Shown in pieces: positions 32,907 through 41,144 of a stretch of DNA of 59,768 nt; the first letter of the stretch is position 1; every line of letters starts with the position of its first letter. This DNA comes from Flavobacteriales bacterium (GTDB lineage Bacteria > Bacteroidota > Bacteroidia > Flavobacteriales_E > Vicingaceae), in assembly GCA_002706365.1 (NCBI GenBank), contig PALM01000023.1:1-59768 (forward strand), in the 5' to 3' direction. The notes under the pieces were generated by a model. That model had not been told where the DNA came from. It searched no databases and saw nothing but the letters and a program-made list of their open reading frames with translations. The translations under genes and the position numbers were made by a program.

Positions 32907-34130
32907 ATGAAAAAGTGGTTTCGTCGCTTAGGACCCGGTTTGCTCTATGCCGGAGCCGCAGTGGGGGTCTCGCATTTGGTGCAATCTACTAGAGCCGGGG
33001 CATCTTATGGCTTGGTGATGGTAGCAGTAGTGGTGCTCGCCAACTTTCTCAAATACCCATTCTTTAAAGCAGGTCCCTTATATGCCGTCCATAGCGGCAA
33101 AAGCCTTCTAGAGGCATTTTTCCAAAAGGGAAAATGGGCTATAACACTTTTCTATATTGTTACCCTTACCACCATGTTTGCCGTGCAAGCAGTGGTGACA
33201 TTGATCTTAGCTTCTGTGCTGGCTTCAATTCTAGGAATCAATTTGGCACTTTGGCAGTTGTCGGCCATTCTTCTTCTAATCTGCGGTGCAATTCTCCTCA
33301 TTGGCAAATACCATCTTCTTGAAAATATAATGCGATGGGTTATTCTACTCTTAACCCTTACCACCATAATTACTTTGATCACGGCAATTGGCTCACCTGA
33401 CTTAAAGATAGATTTTGCTACTTCTTTTAGCTTCAATGAGATCACTGATGTTTTCTTCTTGATCGCCCTGGTGGGATGGATGCCTGCACCTCTAGACATT
33501 GCCTTATGGCATTCTGAATGGACTTTAGCCGATATAAAGGATAGCAATGAAAGAGTGAGTCCGAAAGCTGTGAATTACGATTTCAATGTAGGTTATTGGG
33601 GTACTACTTTCTTGGCGGCAGCTTTTGTTACGCTTGGCGCGATAGTGTTAGGTAATTCAGATGCCGAGCTATCTTCCTCAGGTTCGGTCTTTGCCGGACA
33701 GATCATTGGTATGTATACAGAGACATTGGGTAAATGGACCTTTGTGATCGTCGGTTTGGCCGCATTTACCACCATGTTCTCCACAACACTAACAGTTTTG
33801 GATGCCTATCCAAGAGTGCTGAAGAAGGCCGCCATCTTGCACCATAAACCTTGGGGAAATAATTCAAAACTCTATCCTATTCTCTTGGCCTTCACAATTT
33901 TAGGAGCGCTCTTTGTATTGATCTTTCAATTGGAGAATATGAAACAGTTAGTAGATTTCGCCACTACTATTTCATTTCTCACCGCACCAATACTCGCTTC
34001 TTTGATCTACGCTGTTTGTAAGCCGATGGGAGATAAAGTTTTCGACAAAAAGGACAATTGGATCGCGATTTTAGGTCTGCTATTTCTCTACGCCTTCAGC
34101 ATCTATTACCTTTGGACAAAATATTTTTAA
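32907..34130 (+). CDS. Nramp-like transporter with non-canonical metal-site motifs
   Basis: This 407-residue integral membrane protein has about 11 helices and the Nramp/SLC11 (APC superfamily) fold pattern. TM1 reads GPGLLYAGAAVGVSHLVQST, aligning with the canonical GPGFLVAVGYIDPGN but with GVSH in place of the metal-binding DPGN. TM6 has VGWMPAPLDIALW where classical members have MPH. Canonical Nramp proteins import Mn2+ or Fe2+ with protons; replacement of the Asp and Asn ligands makes that substrate doubtful here. Hydrophobicity and length fit the family. Co-transcription with the upstream helical protein and the downstream DinB-like gene (9-base gap) is likely. Confidence 0.85.
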   Translation: MKKWFRRLGPGLLYAGAAVGVSHLVQSTRAGASYGLVMVAVVVLANFLKYPFFKAGPLYAVHSGKSLLEAFFQKGKWAITLFYIVTLTTMFAVQAVVTLILASVLASILGINLALWQLSAILLLICGAILLIGKYHLLENIMRWVILLLTLTTIITLITAIGSPDLKIDFATSFSFNEITDVFFLIALVGWMPAPLDIALWHSEWTLADIKDSNERVSPKAVNYDFNVGYWGTTFLAAAFVTLGAIVLGNSDAELSSSGSVFAGQIIGMYTETLGKWTFVIVGLAAFTTMFSTTLTVLDAYPRVLKKAAILHHKPWGNNSKLYPILLAFTILGALFVLIFQLENMKQLVDFATTISFLTAPILASLIYAVCKPMGDKVFDKKDNWIAILGLLFLYAFSIYYLWTKYF

Positions 34131-34139
34131 TCAGATCGA

Positions 34140-34640
34140 ATGGATGCTCAGCATTACCCAGTCTATTATCAGTCTTACATTGAAAAGGTTCCGGAAGGAA
34201 ATTTGGTCGATCTGCTCGACTTCAGTCTCTCAGAGAGTCTGAAAACCCTTGTGATGATCCCAGAAAGCAAAGGAGATCATCGATACGAGGAGGGGAAATG
34301 GAGCATTAAAGACATACTACAACACTTGATCGATACCGAGAGGATCTTTTGTTTCAGAGCCTTGGCCTTTTCAAGAGGAGAGCAGAATGAAATCGCCGGC
34401 TACGACCATGATCTCTATGTGCAGAATGCCAATGCAGATCAAAGGAGTATGAAGTCGCTCTTGGAAGAGCTAAGAAGACTAAGAGCTTCAACCATCGACC
34501 TTTTCAAAAGCTTGAATGATGAGCAATTGAAACTGAAAGGAAAAGCCAATGGGCAAGTGCTTAGTGTAGAGCAAATTGGTCATGTGATCATCGGACATGA
34601 GATGCATCATGTGGCGATTATTGAGGAAAGATATAATTAG
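34140..34640 (+). CDS. DinB family protein
   Basis: This 166-residue four-helix-bundle protein of the DinB/YfiT superfamily has WSIKDILQHLIDTERIFCFR (first metal-binding His), SKGDHRYEEGKWS and a C-terminal QIGHVIIGHEMHHVAIIEER with a His cluster. Members bind a divalent metal and include thiol S-transferases and mycothiol- or bacillithiol-linked enzymes. The precise reaction is unknown. It follows the Nramp-like gene by 9 bases and is followed directly by a heptad array. Confidence 0.88.
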   Translation: MDAQHYPVYYQSYIEKVPEGNLVDLLDFSLSESLKTLVMIPESKGDHRYEEGKWSIKDILQHLIDTERIFCFRALAFSRGEQNEIAGYDHDLYVQNANADQRSMKSLLEELRRLRASTIDLFKSLNDEQLKLKGKANGQVLSVEQIGHVIIGHEMHHVAIIEERYN

Positions 34641-34668
34641 ATGTGAAATGTGAAATGTGAAATGTGAA
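34641..34668 (+). repeat. Heptad tandem array (ATGTGAA)
   Basis: Four exact ATGTGAA units start at the base after the DinB-family stop codon. Confidence 0.93.
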
Positions 34669-34776
34669 AGATTTATTAGGATAAGTATGCCGGACTCGGA
34701 CTTCGGCCTCGGCCTCACCAATTATTATGAGTTTTACATATTTCCATTCAAAGAAAAAAAAACCTATTAAAACATA

Positions 34777-35619
34777 ATGAGAATATACCCTATCCCTACC
34801 GGAAACTTCAAACTCGATGGCGGTGCCATGTTCGGCGTAGTACCTAAGTCCTTATGGCAACGAACCAATCCCGCTGATAGTAATAATATGTGCTCATGGG
34901 CATTGAGATGCATGCTCATCGAGAAAGGCGATCGTTTGATGCTGATCGACAATGGAATGGGAGAGAAGCAGTCAGAGAAATTCTTCAGCTACTATTACTT
35001 ACACGGTGATGATAGTCTAGAAAATTCGCTAAAGATCAACGGTTTTCATCCGGATGATATTACTGATGTATTCCTTACCCATTTGCACTTCGACCATTGC
35101 GGAGGAGGTGTGAAGTGGAATAAGGATCGCACAGCCTATGAGCCTACTTTCAAGAACGCTACTTATTGGTCGAACGCCAAGCATTGGAAGTGGGCCACAG
35201 TACCCAATGATCGTGAAAAAGCCTCTTTTCTGAAGGAAAACATCCTTCCTATGCAGGAATTCGGACAGCTGAAGTTCGTGGAGGAAGAAGATTTTGATTG
35301 GTTTGAGATATTCTATGCCAACGGGCATACAGATGCGCAGATGATCCCAATTATCGATTATCAAGGAAAGAAATTGGTCTTTATGGCCGATCTATTGCCA
35401 TCGGCCGGACATATCCCTTTGCCATATGTGATGGGCTATGATACCCGTCCGCTCTTAACCCTTAAAGAAAAGAAGGAGTTCTTGGATAGAGCAGTTCAAG
35501 AAGATTTCTATCTTTTTTTGGAACATGATGCAGATAATGAAGTCATCAGTCTACAGGATACAGAAAAAGGACCCAGATTGAAGGATAGCTTGAAATTTTA
35601 CGACCTCTTCGAGAAATAG
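34777..35619 (+). CDS. MBL-fold metallo-hydrolase
   Basis: This 280-residue metallo-beta-lactamase-fold protein has the motif THLHFDHCGG (HxHxDH), a further His near NGHTDAQMI (third), and MADLLPSAGHIPL with the bridging Asp. The overall layout resembles lactonases, N-acyl-homoserine lactonase-like hydrolases or the quinolone-degrading class. Substrate cannot be told from sequence. The stop codon is immediately followed by the ATG of ruvX, so they form a two-gene operon. Confidence 0.9.
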   Translation: MRIYPIPTGNFKLDGGAMFGVVPKSLWQRTNPADSNNMCSWALRCMLIEKGDRLMLIDNGMGEKQSEKFFSYYYLHGDDSLENSLKINGFHPDDITDVFLTHLHFDHCGGGVKWNKDRTAYEPTFKNATYWSNAKHWKWATVPNDREKASFLKENILPMQEFGQLKFVEEEDFDWFEIFYANGHTDAQMIPIIDYQGKKLVFMADLLPSAGHIPLPYVMGYDTRPLLTLKEKKEFLDRAVQEDFYLFLEHDADNEVISLQDTEKGPRLKDSLKFYDLFEK

Positions 35620-36030
35620 ATGGGAAAGATCCTCGCCATCGATTATGGAACCAAGCGATGTGGCCTAGCCATTACCGATTCCTTAAAGATTATCGCTTCG
35701 GCATTGGAAACAGTGGAAACCGGAAAGATCCACGATTATCTCCATAAGCTTTTTGAAAAGGACGATATCGAATGCGTAGTAATTGGTGAGGCAAAGCGTT
35801 TTAGCGGTGAGGATTCAGCAGTGGAAAAAAGCATCACACCTCTAGTGAACTTCCTCAAGAAACGCTATCCACAAATCAAGCTAGAGCGACAAGATGAAAG
35901 CTTTACTTCCAGTCTGGCCATGGACAGCATGATACAAGCCGGTTTTACGAAGAAACAGAGAAGAGAAAAGGGGAATATTGATAAGATTAGTGCGGTTTTG
36001 ATTTTGCAGGCTTATATGGAAAAAAATTAA
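35620..36030 (+). CDS. ruvX: RuvX/YqgF Holliday junction resolvase-like protein
   Basis: This 136-residue RNase-H-fold protein acts in pre-16S rRNA 5' processing and has been proposed as a resolvase. It carries AIDYGTKRCGLAITD with the catalytic Asp, VIGEAKRFSGEDSA, the KRYPQIKLERQDESFTS segment with the Glu, and the C-terminal KKQRREKGNIDKISAVLIL with the final catalytic Asp. Length and motifs are standard. It starts directly after the MBL-fold gene stop. Confidence 0.94.
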   Translation: MGKILAIDYGTKRCGLAITDSLKIIASALETVETGKIHDYLHKLFEKDDIECVVIGEAKRFSGEDSAVEKSITPLVNFLKKRYPQIKLERQDESFTSSLAMDSMIQAGFTKKQRREKGNIDKISAVLILQAYMEKN

Positions 36031-36050
36031 TTTTTCTCCTAATTGTTTAA

Positions 36051-36192
36051 CCACGGGCCCAACATAGTTGGGCCACAGAGAAGGCACAGCGGACACTGCG
36101 CTTGAATTTTAGTCAAAACGATACTTTAAATATGAAATTTCGCTGTGCTCGCCGTGAATTCGCCGTGTTAGCCACGCTTTAGCGTGGCTCGC
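36051..36192. repeat. CACAGAG-type repeat with hairpins
   Basis: GGCCCAAC-ATA-GTTGGGCC (36056-36074) is followed by CACAGAGAAGGCACAG, the same layout as 6609-6650 but with a compensated stem. Further right GCCACGC-TTTA-GCGTGGC (36171-36187) forms a second hairpin. No gene lies between ruvX and maf. Confidence 0.75.
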
Positions 36193-36204
36193 TGTGGTTA
36201 AGCC

Positions 36205-36780
36205 TTAAAAACTCCGAAGTTGCTCCCACACCTCCTTCACCGGCAATCCCATCACATTATAGAAAGAGCCTTCCATCTTCTCAACCCCGATCATGCCGAT
36301 CCATTCCTGTATTCCATAAGCACCGGCTTTATCAAAGGGTTTATACTTCTCGATATAGTAATCGATTTCATCAGCGCTCAGCTCTTTGAAGAATACTTTG
36401 GTACTCACCGAAAAGCTAATGGCTTTCTCCTTGGAAGTGAGGCAAACTCCACTGATCACTTCATGTTCCTTTCCCGATAGCAACTCCAGCATGGCCTTGG
36501 CCTCAGCCGCATTCGCCGCTTTGTTGAGAATGGTTTTGCCAATCACCACGGTGGTGTCGGAGGTGATCAAAAGATCATCTGCATTCAGATCATCGATACC
36601 TGCGGCTGCCTTTTTTCTGCTTAGGAATTCAGCCACCTCTTGAGGGGGAAGATCGGCCGGAAAGGTTTCATCCGCATCCAAACTGATCTGTGTGAATTCG
36701 AAACCCAATTTCTCCAGCAGTTCTTTTCTTCTGGGCGATTTAGAACCGAGTATAAGATTGTATTTGAGAGAGAATGCCAA
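36205..36780 (-). CDS. maf: Maf family nucleotide pyrophosphatase
   Basis: This 191-residue enzyme hydrolyses modified or canonical dTTP/UTP (the YhdE class) to limit misincorporation and influences septum formation. It has the N-terminal LILGSKSPRRKELLEKLGF, the central LLITSDTTVVIG and DKAGAYGIQEWIGMIGVEKM motifs, and the SFYNVMGLPV end. All catalytic motifs are present. It follows the UbiA gene with a 3-base gap on the same strand, a common pairing in Bacteroidota. Confidence 0.95.
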   Translation of the reverse strand: MAFSLKYNLILGSKSPRRKELLEKLGFEFTQISLDADETFPADLPPQEVAEFLSRKKAAAGIDDLNADDLLITSDTTVVIGKTILNKAANAAEAKAMLELLSGKEHEVISGVCLTSKEKAISFSVSTKVFFKELSADEIDYYIEKYKPFDKAGAYGIQEWIGMIGVEKMEGSFYNVMGLPVKEVWEQLRSF

Positions 36781-36783
36781 GTA

Positions 36784-37770
36784 TTAGTAAATATAGATGA
36801 TAGAGGTATAAAGAATACCAAATAACATAATGATCTTAATGGCCTGAGAGATGATGAAATAGTGTTTTTTCTTCTCTGCTTTTACAATGCGATAGATCAC
36901 CCAGATGATCGGCAATGTAAGTAGGATAAAGAAATAGGCAAATGAAATCCAGTCCTTACCCATGAATTGGATGGCTTCTAGGAATAAAAGACCCAGCAAT
37001 GTAAGAACTGCAAAGGCTATTGCAGCTTTCTTCGCAGCAGGAATACCAAATACTATAGGAAGAGTCTTGCAATCAAAGGCCTCATCACCTTCAATATCTT
37101 CTATATCCTTTACGATCTCTCTAACAAAGGTCAACAGGAATGCAAACAAGCTATATCCACTGATCCAATAGAGCAAGAACTTAATGCTGAATAAAAGAGA
37201 AGCCAAATTCTCGATCATATTGATATCTTCAGGAACCCCAGTAAGGTCTGGAAGATTGTCGAACATCACAGCAACCTCATAATATCCCGCTGTAAATGGT
37301 ACTAATGCAGTAAGTGAAGCGATGATCAAATTCCCAATAAGCACTTGCTTTTTAAAGCTTACCGAGTAATACCACAAGAGGGCAGCTGAAACAAATTGGA
37401 AGAGAATTAACATGGGATGACCAATGCTGTAAGCTACATATCCGGCAATTGCCAATCCAATTGCATTGATGAAGATGTGCATGGCCATTGCATGCCTGCG
37501 CTTGATCGATTTTCCTAAAACCAATTGATTGGGCTTATTTAGATAATCGAGCTTGATGTCAAAATAGTCGTTGATGATATATCCCGCTGCAGCGATCATA
37601 ACTGTAGCCAAAACCAATAAAGCGAAAGTACTTTCCGGAAGATAGAAGTTAAGATCTGCTTGTAGTAAGAATGGAAAGATGATTCCGTAACGGATGGCAT
37701 ATTGCGTTAATGCGATCACAACCAAATTGGGGAAACGGACAAGGCGGAGGAAATCAACTAATATCTTCAT
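36784..37770 (-). CDS. UbiA family prenyltransferase (geranylgeranylglycerol-phosphate synthase-like)
   Basis: This 328-residue membrane protein has about eight helices and the two UbiA Asp motifs: NDYFDIKLDYLNKPN and DIEDIEGDEAFDCK. Members attach a polyprenyl chain to an aromatic or glycerol-phosphate acceptor. Members annotated in Bacteroidota resemble geranylgeranylglycerol-phosphate geranylgeranyltransferase; the actual acceptor is uncertain. The ATG is 4 bases behind a TACATTTG -7 box, so its mRNA is probably nearly leaderless. It forms an operon with maf. Confidence 0.88.
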   Translation of the reverse strand: MKILVDFLRLVRFPNLVVIALTQYAIRYGIIFPFLLQADLNFYLPESTFALLVLATVMIAAAGYIINDYFDIKLDYLNKPNQLVLGKSIKRRHAMAMHIFINAIGLAIAGYVAYSIGHPMLILFQFVSAALLWYYSVSFKKQVLIGNLIIASLTALVPFTAGYYEVAVMFDNLPDLTGVPEDINMIENLASLLFSIKFLLYWISGYSLFAFLLTFVREIVKDIEDIEGDEAFDCKTLPIVFGIPAAKKAAIAFAVLTLLGLLFLEAIQFMGKDWISFAYFFILLTLPIIWVIYRIVKAEKKKHYFIISQAIKIIMLFGILYTSIIYIY

Positions 37771-37774
37771 TCCC

Positions 37775-37782
37775 CAAATGTA
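37775..37782 (-). promoter_or_regulatory. TAnnTTTG -7 box for the UbiA-maf operon
   Basis: TACATTTG on the minus strand lies 4 bases before the ATG at 37770. The expected -33 position has no TTG. Confidence 0.6.
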
Positions 37783-37866
37783 GAAATGAATTCAGAATTC
37801 GTTGATCAGATTTTAAATAAGTACTTAACAAATTTGCAACTTTACATCTCAGATAATCCTTCTCAA

Positions 37867-39582
37867 ATGAAATACACCTTTAGCTATAGCAATCCGAATT
37901 CACATTATATCAATATACAATTTGAATTGGAATTGAATGGAGAAACATCAGTCGACTTGCAGCTCCCCGCATGGCGTCCTGGTAGATATGAGTTGGGAAA
38001 TTTTGCCAAGAACATTCAAAAGTGGGAAGCTTTCGACGAGAATGGAAAAAAGCTATCTGCCCAAAAAATGACCAAAGATCTTTGGCGTGTACAGACCAAG
38101 TCAGCCAAAAAGCTGATGGTTCAATACAATTATTTCGCATTTGAACTCAATGCAGGCTCGACTTTTCTTTCTGAGGAACAACTTTACGTGAATCCAGTGA
38201 ATTGCTGTCTTTATGATACAAATAGAGCAGAAGAGCCTTGTGAACTTATTCTAGATGTACCAGAAGATTATAAAGTTGCCACTTCACTAAAGAAGGTGAA
38301 AAAACATGAATTCAAGGCTAAGGACTTTGATGAGCTTGCAGATTCCCCATTCATTGCGTCTGCCTCTTTAAAGCATTTCAAGTACACAATTGATAATACC
38401 AACTTTCACCTTTGGTTTCAAGGTAGTCTAAAGGGTGATTTTGATAAACTGATCAATGATTTTACTGCCTTTAGCAAAGAACAAGGCAAGCTTTTTAAGG
38501 GCTTTCCTTTTAAGAACTATCATTTTCTCTTTCACATACTTCCGGTTAAAGCCTATCACGGAGTAGAACATGCAGATTCTACAGTGATCGCTTTGGGACC
38601 AACCTATGAGGTAATGGATCCCAAGAAACTCTATGATGAGTTGTTGGGAGTGAGCTCTCATGAACTCTTTCATGCCTGGAATGTGAAACGTATTCGACCA
38701 GCCGAAATGTGGCCATACGACTTTACCCAAGAGAATTACAGTCGTTTAGGCTATTTGGCTGAAGGAGCAACTACTTGGTACGGCGATCTAATGTTGTATC
38801 GTTCTGGAGTGTTTACCGATGAGTCATTTCTAAAGACCTTTTCTCAGCTAATGAATAAGCACTTCAATAATCCCGGAGTTTTGAATCTCTCAGTGGCCGA
38901 TTCATCTTTTGATACATGGTTAGATGGTTACGGAATGGGAGTACCCAATCGAAAGTCTTCTATCTATACAGAAGGAGCACTGATCACATTCCTTTTGGAT
39001 ATTGAGATTAGGAAATCTACTACGGATAAGCATTCCTTTGACGAAGTACTAAGAACTTTCTATGAGGATTTCTATCTGAAAGGAAAAGGTATTACTGAGA
39101 CCGATTATCAAAATGTGGTTGAGCAAATAGCTGGGAAGAAACTAGGTACATTCTTCAAGAAATATGTGAATGGAGTGGAGGATTACTTCCCAGAATTAAA
39201 GAAAGCATTAGATTACCTAGGAATGGAGGTTCAGATAGATCTAAGAGAAAACTACCATGAAAGCTATCTTGGTTTTGTTTGTGATGAGAATGATAAAGTG
39301 CTAATGATCTATCCTAATTCAGCAGCAGATGATGCGGGCTTGTCAGTAGAAGACCAGATCCGAACGATTAATGGAATGGAAGCAAAGGGGAAGATTTCTG
39401 AATGGACCAAATACTTTGGCGATGAGCAGATAGAATTGGGCTTGATCAGCAAATATGGTGAAGACTGCGCAGTGCAAATGAAAGCGACTGATGAGATCTT
39501 TTATGCAAATTACAAAGTGCGGAGAAAGGAAAAGCCAAGCAAAGAGCAAGAAGAGAGGTTTAAAAAATGGATGAAGACCTAA
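37867..39582 (+). CDS. M61 family metallopeptidase (glycyl aminopeptidase-like) with PDZ domain
   Basis: This is a peptidase of about 571 residues. The N-terminal beta domain (LQLPAWRPGRYELGNFAKNI) is typical of M61, followed by a zinc peptidase core with HELFH in SSHELFHAWNVKRIRP and the downstream Glu in LGYLAEGATTWYGDLML. A C-terminal PDZ domain (VLMIYPNSAADDAGL) follows. M61 enzymes are cytosolic or periplasmic aminopeptidases cleaving Gly/Ala-terminal peptides. I prefer ATG 37867 (MKYTFSYSN), because the longest frame adds 27 residues with no family similarity. No signal peptide is evident. Confidence 0.9.
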   Translation: MKYTFSYSNPNSHYINIQFELELNGETSVDLQLPAWRPGRYELGNFAKNIQKWEAFDENGKKLSAQKMTKDLWRVQTKSAKKLMVQYNYFAFELNAGSTFLSEEQLYVNPVNCCLYDTNRAEEPCELILDVPEDYKVATSLKKVKKHEFKAKDFDELADSPFIASASLKHFKYTIDNTNFHLWFQGSLKGDFDKLINDFTAFSKEQGKLFKGFPFKNYHFLFHILPVKAYHGVEHADSTVIALGPTYEVMDPKKLYDELLGVSSHELFHAWNVKRIRPAEMWPYDFTQENYSRLGYLAEGATTWYGDLMLYRSGVFTDESFLKTFSQLMNKHFNNPGVLNLSVADSSFDTWLDGYGMGVPNRKSSIYTEGALITFLLDIEIRKSTTDKHSFDEVLRTFYEDFYLKGKGITETDYQNVVEQIAGKKLGTFFKKYVNGVEDYFPELKKALDYLGMEVQIDLRENYHESYLGFVCDENDKVLMIYPNSAADDAGLSVEDQIRTINGMEAKGKISEWTKYFGDEQIELGLISKYGEDCAVQMKATDEIFYANYKVRRKEKPSKEQEERFKKWMKT

Positions 39583-39585
39583 TGG

Positions 39586-39969
39586 TTAAGCTTTTATTGC
39601 AACCATCGAAATCTCCACATTCACATCCTTAGGCAATTTGGCCACTTGCACAGTTTCTCTTGCGGGGGCAGTATCTTCTGAGAAGTATTCGGAATAGACT
39701 GAATTTACAGCCTGGAAATTATCCATGTCTTTAAGGAAAATGCTCGTTTTTACCACATTCTCGAAGTCCATTCCGGCTGCTGCAAGAACGGCTTTCAGAT
39801 TCTTCATCACCAGATGACTTTCAGCTTGTATGTCATCCAATACCAATTCACCGCTCTGAGGATCAATGGCGATCTGTCCGGAAGTATACAACACATTCCC
39901 AGCCAGTACCGCCTGATTATACGGTCCAATAGGAGCAGGAGCTTTGTCGGTTTGTATGATGGTTTTCAT
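39586..39969 (-). CDS. ridA: RidA family reactive imine/enamine deaminase
   Basis: This 127-residue trimeric protein hydrolyses reactive 2-aminoacrylate and related enamines released by PLP dehydratases. It has the family signature APAPIGPYNQAV, the ASGQIAID-like YTSGQIAIDP segment, and the C-terminal TAPARETVQVAKLPKDVNVE with the conserved Arg and final Glu. It converges on the M61 gene with a 3-base gap. A dehydratase-like gene that could supply substrate lies at 46170-47141. Confidence 0.96.
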   Translation of the reverse strand: MKTIIQTDKAPAPIGPYNQAVLAGNVLYTSGQIAIDPQSGELVLDDIQAESHLVMKNLKAVLAAAGMDFENVVKTSIFLKDMDNFQAVNSVYSEYFSEDTAPARETVQVAKLPKDVNVEISMVAIKA

Positions 39970-40002
39970 AATTCAATTCTTTGATTAAATGCAGACTGTA
40001 TT

Positions 40003-40025
40003 TCGCAGGATTACAAATCCTGCGA
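40003..40025. repeat. Perfect dispersed palindrome
   Basis: TCGCAGGATT-ACA-AATCCTGCGA is a perfect 10-base stem. It lies upstream of ridA and downstream of a heptad array. Similar palindromes recur in Bacteroidota intergenic regions; here it could also serve as an operator or terminator. Confidence 0.7.
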
Positions 40026-40048
40026 TGCTAGAATAATAAACCTTAGTT

Positions 40049-40139
40049 GAACTCAGAACTCAGAACTCAAAATTCAGAACTCCCATATCCCATATCCCAT
40101 ATCTCAGCTCTGATATCCCAACTTCTAGCTCTCGTATCC
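40049..40139. repeat. Mixed heptad array
   Basis: Thirteen consecutive 7-base units in one register: GAACTCA three times, AAATTCA, GAACTCC, CATATCC twice, CATATCT, CAGCTCT, GATATCC, CAACTTC, TAGCTCT, CGTATCC. It ends 3 bases before the stop of the next minus-strand gene. Confidence 0.93.
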
Positions 40140-40142
40140 GAA

Positions 40143-40685
40143 TTAATCCTCTTCGATCATCTCACCTACCTTCTCAAGAATATCATACTGATATCTTCCC
40201 TTACATTCGTAGATGATGGTTCCTTCTTTGTCTAGTACGAAGAAATAAGGAAGCTTACGGTCTTTCATTTTGAGCTTCTTGCGATAGTCTTCCATCTTTC
40301 CTTTGTAGATCACGATATTGTCCTTCAGCGATTCATCCGTTCCGGCTTCGATCTTTTCTTTGGCCTTGTTTGCCGCAATACTGTTCACTCCAGTAAACAT
40401 TAGAATGAGGTATACATTCGGATCGTAAACCAAAGAGTTGAGATTATTATCATTCATGAATTTTTGGAAGACAGGGTCTGACCAGGTATATAGATCGTTT
40501 TGCGCATCTTCTGAAAATGCCACTCCGACCAATGTGAACTTTCCCTTACTATCTTCAGGTATAGTGAGCGAGTCTTCATTTAAGTCAGACACTTTAATTG
40601 TTGGGAAAGGGTCCCCTACTTGAGCAAAGGCGATTTGAGAAATAGTAATGATGCTTAGTAATAGTAGAGTTTTGATCTTATTCAT
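40143..40685 (-). CDS. Exported thioredoxin-fold-like protein without catalytic cysteines
   Basis: This 180-residue protein has a signal peptide (cleavage near IAFAQ) followed by a thioredoxin/peroxiredoxin-like pattern: VGDPFPTIKVSDLNEDSLTI, GKFTLVGVAFSEDAQ and FFVLDKEGTIIYECKG. There is no CxxC or peroxidatic Cys (only one late Cys), so redox catalysis is unlikely. Relatives act as envelope assembly or binding proteins. It overlaps the end of aroQ by 8 bases (ATGAATAA) and is probably co-expressed with it. Confidence 0.75.
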   Translation of the reverse strand: MNKIKTLLLLSIITISQIAFAQVGDPFPTIKVSDLNEDSLTIPEDSKGKFTLVGVAFSEDAQNDLYTWSDPVFQKFMNDNNLNSLVYDPNVYLILMFTGVNSIAANKAKEKIEAGTDESLKDNIVIYKGKMEDYRKKLKMKDRKLPYFFVLDKEGTIIYECKGRYQYDILEKVGEMIEED

Positions 40686-41115
40686 AATGATTGATAAAAA
40701 ATTCGATTCCTAGTTTATATGAACTCAAACCCAAGCCGGATATTGAGCCTTTACAGTATTTAGCCAATAAAGAATTGTGCCGTTCTTCTTCTCGAGCAGC
40801 TGGTTGAGAGATGTGGATCTCCAAAACCGGACTGTCGATGGCAGCTACTGCATCGGCAATAGCTACAGAAGTATGCGTATAACCACCGGCATTGAGCAAG
40901 ATTGGAGTGGAGTGCTTACCAACTCTTTGCAGTTCATCGATGATTTCTCCTTCAATATTCGATTGAAAATAGCCCAATGTAATGGAGTCTGAATATTCCT
41001 TTCTAACAGCTCTTAAAAAATCATCAAAAGTGGTTGAACCATAAATATCGGGCTCTCTTTTTCCCAATAGATTTAAATTAGGACCGTTGATGATATGAAT
41101 TTGATTCACAGCCAT
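40678..41115 (-). CDS. aroQ: Type II 3-dehydroquinate dehydratase
   Basis: This protein of about 145 residues converts 3-dehydroquinate to 3-dehydroshikimate in the shikimate pathway. It has the family start IHIINGPNLNLLGKREPDIYG with the flexible lid Arg and catalytic Tyr, SNIEGEIIDELQ, LNAGGYTHTSVAIADA and the EIHISQPAAREEERH His region. The ATG at 41115 is preferred over 41136, because the latter lies upstream of the TACTTTTG promoter box at 41124-41131. The promoter region is shared with the divergent xerD gene. Confidence 0.94.
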   Translation of the reverse strand: MAVNQIHIINGPNLNLLGKREPDIYGSTTFDDFLRAVRKEYSDSITLGYFQSNIEGEIIDELQRVGKHSTPILLNAGGYTHTSVAIADAVAAIDSPVLEIHISQPAAREEERHNSLLAKYCKGSISGLGLSSYKLGIEFFINHYE

Positions 41116-41123
41116 GGCTCTGC

Positions 41124-41131
41124 CAAAAGTA
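41124..41131 (-). promoter_or_regulatory. TAnnTTTG -7 box for aroQ
   Basis: TACTTTTG on the minus strand, 8 bases before the aroQ ATG. It abuts the xerD box on the other strand. Confidence 0.6.
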
Positions 41132-41139
41132 TACATTTG
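41132..41139 (+). promoter_or_regulatory. TAnnTTTG -7 box for xerD
   Basis: TACATTTG on the plus strand, 5 bases before the xerD ATG, immediately next to the aroQ box. Transcription from one promoter would occlude the other. Confidence 0.6.
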
Positions 41140-41144
41140 TATTT

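Noticed and set aside
33152-33547. 131-residue antisense ORF in the Nramp-like gene
   Set aside because: It is a shadow of a membrane-protein gene; hydrophobic codons on one strand leave long open frames on the other.
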